Below are positions 34,857 through 38,589 of a stretch of 38,589 nucleotides of DNA, one piece after another. Position 1 is the stretch's first letter. Every line of letters starts with the position of its first letter. The translations under genes were made by a program, and so were the position numbers. The notes beneath the pieces are model-generated. The model made no database searches. It was given only the letters and a program-made list of their open reading frames with translations, and had not been told where the DNA came from. Source of the stretch: Actinomycetota bacterium (GTDB lineage Bacteria > Actinomycetota > Actinomycetes > Nanopelagicales > Nanopelagicaceae); assembly GCA_016870715.1 (NCBI GenBank), contig VGAL01000001.1:85835-124423 (forward strand), in the 5' to 3' direction.

Positions 34857-35628
34857 CTGCCACCGCTCGATTAGAAAGTGTGCCGATACCTTCGATGGAA
34901 ATTGAAACGGTACTTCCTATAGGTATTACGCCAACACCTGCCGGAGTTCCAGTGAGAATCACATCACCAGGTAACAAGGTATACACCTGAGTAATGAAGT
35001 AGATGATTGTCGGGATATCAAAAATCATCGAAGAGGTTCGATCGCTCTGCCGCATCTGTCCATCGACCTCTGCCGAAATCGCGAGATCACTTGGATCGAT
35101 ATCAGTCTCTATCCATGGTCCCAGCGGACAGAATGTATCGAAGCCCTTTGCTCGCGACCACTGTCCATCGACTTTCTGTAAATCGCGCGCAGTGACATCG
35201 TTTCCGATGGTGTATCCGAAAATCACATCCTGCACTCGCTCTTTGGGAACATCCTTACAAATCTTGCCGATGACAATTGCAAGTTCCGCTTCATGATCGA
35301 CTTTCTTGCTCATCGACGGCCACACGATCGCATCGTCCGGTCCAATAACCGAAGTATTGGGCTTGATGAAGATCACTGGTTGCTCGGGAACTACGCTATC
35401 CATCTCTTTTGCATGATCGGCATAGTTCTTGCCAACACATACCACCTTGCTTCTGGGAATGACTGGCGCTAAGAGTTTTACCGAATCAAGGGCGAGTTTC
35501 TCTCCGGTCTTGGTGATCCCGGAATAGAGGGGATCTCCCGCGAGCACCTCAATCTCGTTTCCCAAAACCACGCCGAATAACGGCGACGCTGACACCTCTT
35601 TTGGCGGCGAAAAACGTGCGATGCGCAT
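34849..35628 (-). CDS. fumarylacetoacetate hydrolase (FAH) family protein
   Basis: This 259-residue protein has the FAH catalytic domain: VGKNYADHAKEM (65-76), FIKPNTSVIGPDDAIVWP, metal ligands in DHEAELAIVIGK (112-122), GNDVTARDLQ (142-151), and LLPGDVILTGTPAGVG. Members are hydrolases, decarboxylases or isomerases of small keto acids, so the substrate is not certain; homologues at this site are often annotated as 2-hydroxyhepta-2,4-diene-1,7-dioate isomerase. It lies directly upstream of gltX, as in mycobacteria (Rv2993c-gltX), and 16 bases after the cytidine-deaminase-like gene. Confidence 0.92.
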   Translation of the reverse strand: MRIARFSPPKEVSASPLFGVVLGNEIEVLAGDPLYSGITKTGEKLALDSVKLLAPVIPRSKVVCVGKNYADHAKEMDSVVPEQPVIFIKPNTSVIGPDDAIVWPSMSKKVDHEAELAIVIGKICKDVPKERVQDVIFGYTIGNDVTARDLQKVDGQWSRAKGFDTFCPLGPWIETDIDPSDLAISAEVDGQMRQSDRTSSMIFDIPTIIYFITQVYTLLPGDVILTGTPAGVGVIPIGSTVSISIEGIGTLSNRAVADV

Positions 35629-35644
35629 TGGCTAATGCTATCGG

Positions 35645-35968
35645 TTAGAGCGAGTGGATACTTCCATCGTCGTGCGCGTACCAAATAGCCGCTAGAGGTG
35701 AGATCTCGCGAATGCTCGAAACCGCGCTCTCTAGAGGTTTATTGCCCACTACCACCACAGCCTCAATCTGATCTGCACCACTCGAGAGCGCCATCGCAAG
35801 TGCAACCTGAATCGCATCAAGGTGGAGTGATGTCAGATGAACCGAACTGCCGATATGAGTACGTCCGGTTCCATCGCGGAGCGCTGCACATTGTTGAGCG
35901 TTATTTCTGTGGAGGGAAGATTTCGCAAGAGTGTGGAGTTTTATATCTTCACTATTACTAAGGCTCAT
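35645..35968 (-). CDS. cytidine deaminase-like protein lacking catalytic motifs
   Basis: This 107-residue protein resembles the small cdd-like proteins between the CorC-like gene and era in actinobacteria (Rv2365c type). It contains GRTHIGSSVHLTSLHLDAIQ and SSGADQIEAVVVVG and SSIREISPLAAIW, matching the core of the fold. The zinc-binding H(A)E and PCxxC motifs of active deaminases are missing, so catalysis is unlikely; it may be structural or regulatory. The ATG overlaps the CorC-like stop (TAATG). Here the next gene is not era but the FAH gene. Confidence 0.75.
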   Translation of the reverse strand: MSLSNSEDIKLHTLAKSSLHRNNAQQCAALRDGTGRTHIGSSVHLTSLHLDAIQVALAMALSSGADQIEAVVVVGNKPLESAVSSIREISPLAAIWYAHDDGSIHSL

Positions 35969-37263
35969 TACTTGCCACCTGCCTCTTCCTCGATAGCTCC
36001 CTCGTTCTCAATGAGTACAGTGCCGACACGTTTCCGTCTTCCTACGGGGCGTTCGGCAGTAAACCGCCAGTGGCCAATCGTAATCTCACTTCCAGGGATG
36101 GGAACTTGACCAATATGTTTTCCGAGCAGACCGCCGAGGGTGTCGACAGCCTCTTTATCCTCATCAGCAAATTCAATGCCTAGTTCGCCTTCGAGATCCT
36201 CTAAGTGGATTCGCGCTTTTGCACGATATTTACGTTCGCTAAGTTGCTCGAGCTGCTCATCATCGTCATCATCAAATTCATCGGAAATCTCACCGACAAT
36301 CTCCTCGAGAATATCCTCGATAGTCACTAATCCCGCAGTCCCACCGTATTCATCGACCACAATTGCAAGATGTATTTGCTCAGATTGCATCTCTTTGAGC
36401 AATTGATCTGCCATCTTATTTTCAGGGACAAAGTTCGCTGGCCGCATCAATTCAGCGACTGTCTCACTCTGCTCTGCCTCTCGGAAATCATGGCTTCGCT
36501 TTGCTAAGTCTTTGATGTACGCGATTCCCACGATATCGTCGAGATCATCTCCGATTACCGGAATTCTGGAATAACCGGATCGGAGCGCAAGTGATAGCGC
36601 TTGTCGAAGCGTCTTATCTCTCTCGATATAGACCATCTCGGTGCGAGGGACCATCACTTCGCGAACCAAGGTATCGCCTAATTCGAAGACCGAATGAATC
36701 ATCTCGTGCTCATCTTCTTCTACAAAGCCGCGCTCTCGGGCTTGATCAACGAGATCACGAAATTCAGCCTCGGTCGAAAAAGGACCTTGTTTAAAACCTT
36801 TTCCTGGTGTGAGCGCATTACCAAGCGCAATTAACAACCGGGTTACAGGAGAGAGCACGCGCGCAAGTAGCACTGCAACGATTGCCCCGGGTAGCGCCCA
36901 CTTCTCTGGATGTTGTTTTCCAAGGGTGCGTGGCCCTACCCCCACAAGAACATATGAGGCAACAACCATCACCAATACTGTTATCGCAAGGGCCTCCCGT
37001 TGATTATTGATTTGATTGAGAGCTACTTGTGCCACGAGAGCTGCTGCGGCGAACTCTGAAGTCTTTCGAACTAGCAATATGACGTTGAGGAAGCGTGAGG
37101 GTTCTGCCGAAAACTTAAGGAGCGCCCGTGCAGCCCGTCGATTGCCGGCGCTCTGCTCTTCGATAAAAATTCGTGAGAGTGAACTGAGCGCGCTCTCGGT
37201 GCCGGCCAAAAATCCGGCAAAGAATAAAAGCACCAGAATGACAACTATCTCAGCGATACTCAT
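35968..37263 (-). CDS. CNNM/CorC-type CBS-domain membrane protein
   Basis: This 431-residue protein has an N-terminal DUF21/CNNM membrane domain (about 1-180, several helices starting [12 protein letters not shown]), two CBS motifs (about 205-325, with [11 protein letters not shown] and [20 protein letters not shown]) and a C-terminal CorC/HlyC domain (about 345-425). Family members are implicated in Mg2+ or Co2+ export or homeostasis; the older hemolysin label is not supported. An acidic DDDDDEQ linker separates the last two domains. It begins on the ybeY stop (TAA ATG). Confidence 0.94.
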   Translation of the reverse strand: MSIAEIVVILVLLFFAGFLAGTESALSSLSRIFIEEQSAGNRRAARALLKFSAEPSRFLNVILLVRKTSEFAAAALVAQVALNQINNQREALAITVLVMVVASYVLVGVGPRTLGKQHPEKWALPGAIVAVLLARVLSPVTRLLIALGNALTPGKGFKQGPFSTEAEFRDLVDQARERGFVEEDEHEMIHSVFELGDTLVREVMVPRTEMVYIERDKTLRQALSLALRSGYSRIPVIGDDLDDIVGIAYIKDLAKRSHDFREAEQSETVAELMRPANFVPENKMADQLLKEMQSEQIHLAIVVDEYGGTAGLVTIEDILEEIVGEISDEFDDDDDEQLEQLSERKYRAKARIHLEDLEGELGIEFADEDKEAVDTLGGLLGKHIGQVPIPGSEITIGHWRFTAERPVGRRKRVGTVLIENEGAIEEEAGGK

Positions 37264-37710
37264 TTATGAAACTTTCCACTCCGTAACGATTTTGTTTTGC
37301 AGAGCAAACATCTCTTTTTCCTCATCTATTTCTACATGGTCATAACCCATCAGATGTAAAATTCCATGCACTAGCAGAATCTCAAGTTCCTTTTCAGTGG
37401 AGTGTCCGGCGCCTTGGGCCTGTCGTTTAGCTACTTCGGGGCAGAGGACCACATCGCCTAAAGTGCTTTTTCCTTCGATGAAATGTTGGCCGGGCCGTAA
37501 TTCATCGATCGGAAAAGAGAGAACATCGGTTGGCCCCTCTTCATCCATCCATTCGATATGTAACCGCTCCATCTCAGCTTCATCGACAGCCAGAATCGAG
37601 AGCTCTACCCGTTCATCTAGTCTCATAGTTTCAAGTGCATAAGCCGCTAACGAGGTGAAGTGACTTTCAGAGCAGGGAAAATCGCTCTCATTTTCAAAGG
37701 TAATGGGCAC
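37264..37710 (-). CDS. ybeY: rRNA maturation endoribonuclease YbeY
   Basis: This 148-residue metalloprotein has the zinc motif HGILHLMGYDH (His115, His119, His125). The WMDEEGPTDVLSFPID segment (54-69) is also diagnostic. YbeY acts in 16S rRNA 3'-end maturation and ribosome quality control. The start is GTG at 37708-37710, directly after the phoH stop (TAA GTG). phoH-ybeY-corC is the usual actinobacterial order. Confidence 0.96.
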   Translation of the reverse strand: MPITFENESDFPCSESHFTSLAAYALETMRLDERVELSILAVDEAEMERLHIEWMDEEGPTDVLSFPIDELRPGQHFIEGKSTLGDVVLCPEVAKRQAQGAGHSTEKELEILLVHGILHLMGYDHVEIDEEKEMFALQNKIVTEWKVS

Positions 37711-38589
37711 TTAGCGATCCTTGTGCAGCGGCCGAGGGCGACTCGAAGAGCTCTGTTCATCGAACTTTTCGTAAGCCTCGACAATATCAGCGACAATCTT
37801 ATGTCGAACAACATCTTCACTCGTAAGTTCAACAAAGTCTAGATCCACGACATCCCCAAGTATCTCGCGGACAACTCGTAATCCAGATTTGATCCCGCTT
37901 GGCAGATCGACTTGGGTGATATCTCCAGTGATTACCATCTTTGAACCAAAACCCAAGCGGGTGAGAAACATCTTCATCTGCTCCGGAGAAGTGTTCTGTG
38001 CTTCATCGAGGATAATAAAAGAATCATTGAGCGTGCGGCCACGCATGTACGCAAGCGGTGCTATCTCAATTCCGCCATTGGCAATCAACTTTGGAATTGA
38101 ATCTGGGTCCATCATGTCGTGAAGGGCATCAAAGAGCGGGCGTAAATAGGGATCGATCTTCTCGTGCAAAGTTCCGGGGAGGAAACCAAGTCGCTCTCCC
38201 GCTTCGACAGCTGGACGCGTGAGGATGATTCTGTTGACCTGCTTAGATAGAAGCGCTTGGACTGCTTTGGCAACGGCAAGATATGTCTTTCCACTTCCTG
38301 CAGGTCCGATACCAAAGACAATCGTGTTCTTATCTATCGCATCGACATAATGTTTCTGATTAAGAGTCTTTGGTCTGATAGTTCGCCCACGATTGCTCAG
38401 GATGTTGAGCGAAAGTACTTCACCAGGAAGTGAGTTGCCGCGGAGCATCTTCAGGCTCTGTTGTAACCCTTCGACCGTCACCTCTTGCCCGCGTTCTACA
38501 AGAAGAACCAATTGCTCGATAAGTTTCTCGAATGCGGTGAGGTCGGTGCGATCACCACGGACGTGCAGCTCTTGGCCGCGTAGCGTGAT
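37711..38589 (-). CDS. phoH: PhoH-family ATPase (N-terminus cut by window edge)
   Basis: The frame is open to the right edge, so the true start lies outside; the visible part is 292 residues. An N-terminal KH-like portion (LRGQELHVRGD, RGQEVTVEGLQQSL) precedes the ATPase: FGIGPAGSGKTYLA (Walker A), RPAVEAGERLGFLPG, and FIILDEAQNTSPEQMKMFL (Walker B) followed by KMVITGD. PhoH proteins are P-loop ATPases with proposed RNA roles, and are typically encoded beside ybeY. A TTG at 38509-38511 is inside the gene and is not the start. Confidence 0.95.
   Translation of the reverse strand: MTLRGQELHVRGDRTDLTAFEKLIEQLVLLVERGQEVTVEGLQQSLKMLRGNSLPGEVLSLNILSNRGRTIRPKTLNQKHYVDAIDKNTIVFGIGPAGSGKTYLAVAKAVQALLSKQVNRIILTRPAVEAGERLGFLPGTLHEKIDPYLRPLFDALHDMMDPDSIPKLIANGGIEIAPLAYMRGRTLNDSFIILDEAQNTSPEQMKMFLTRLGFGSKMVITGDITQVDLPSGIKSGLRVVREILGDVVDLDFVELTSEDVVRHKIVADIVEAYEKFDEQSSSSRPRPLHKDR

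Overview
The window is a gene-dense stretch of bacterial chromosome, about half G+C by eye. Short or overlapping gene junctions are the rule, and no gap between genes exceeds 170 bases. The gene order, the SepIVA-like coiled-coil protein, the LtbR/NdgR-type IclR gene divergent to leuCD, the HU tail of repeated AAPKK units and many GTG starts all point to an actinobacterium. From memory, the order follows the Mycobacterium tuberculosis Rv2993c to Rv2896c segment closely. The compactness suggests a streamlined lineage, such as a freshwater acI-type actinobacterium; this placement is inference. No insertion sequence, prophage, CRISPR array or transferred island is visible.

Layout by coordinate. 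1-490 (-): start of a phosphofructokinase with pyrophosphate-type signature residues. 587-1489 (+): EamA-type permease. 1513-1641 (+): a 42-residue zinc-ribbon microprotein, convergent with era. 1638-5116 (-): yraN, comM, dprA, era. 5186-9033 (-): rpsP, khpA, rimM, trmD, rplS, lepB, rnhB. 9178-12284 (-): amt, glnB, ffh. 12436-16817 (-): smc, ftsY. 16897-22990 (-): recG, rsmD, coaD, a SepIVA-like gene, a DUF177 gene, rpmF, rnc, mutM. 23000-24568 (-) and 24659-24847 (+): a FakA-like kinase gene divergent from rpmB. 24872-26498 (-): thiL and a secreted FKBP. 26596-26832 (+): a stand-alone RAM domain. 26839-29725 (-): plsC, gpsA, ddl. 29808-30212 (-): hup. 30373-32385 (-): leuC, leuD, divergent from an iclR-type gene (32456-33184, +). 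33196-34856 (-): gltX, tRNA-Gln, tRNA-Glu. 34849-38589 (-): phoH (partial), ybeY, corC-like, cytidine-deaminase-like, FAH-family gene.

Most genes serve core functions. These are translation (ribosomal proteins, tRNA and rRNA modification, GltX), protein targeting (Ffh, FtsY, LepB), chromosome handling and DNA repair (SMC, RecG, MutM, HU, DprA, ComM), envelope precursors (Ddl, PlsC, GpsA), cofactors (CoaD, ThiL), ammonium uptake and leucine synthesis.

I found no obviously new multi-gene system. The most informative departures from the usual pattern are these. The PII protein has Val instead of the modifiable Tyr51, and glnD is absent from the place it holds in M. tuberculosis. era is separated from phoH-ybeY-corC-cdd and joined to dprA. 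The zinc-ribbon microprotein overlaps the end of era. DprA is reduced to its Rossmann core. Several genes have a -10-like element 6 to 9 bases before the start codon, which suggests leaderless mRNAs.
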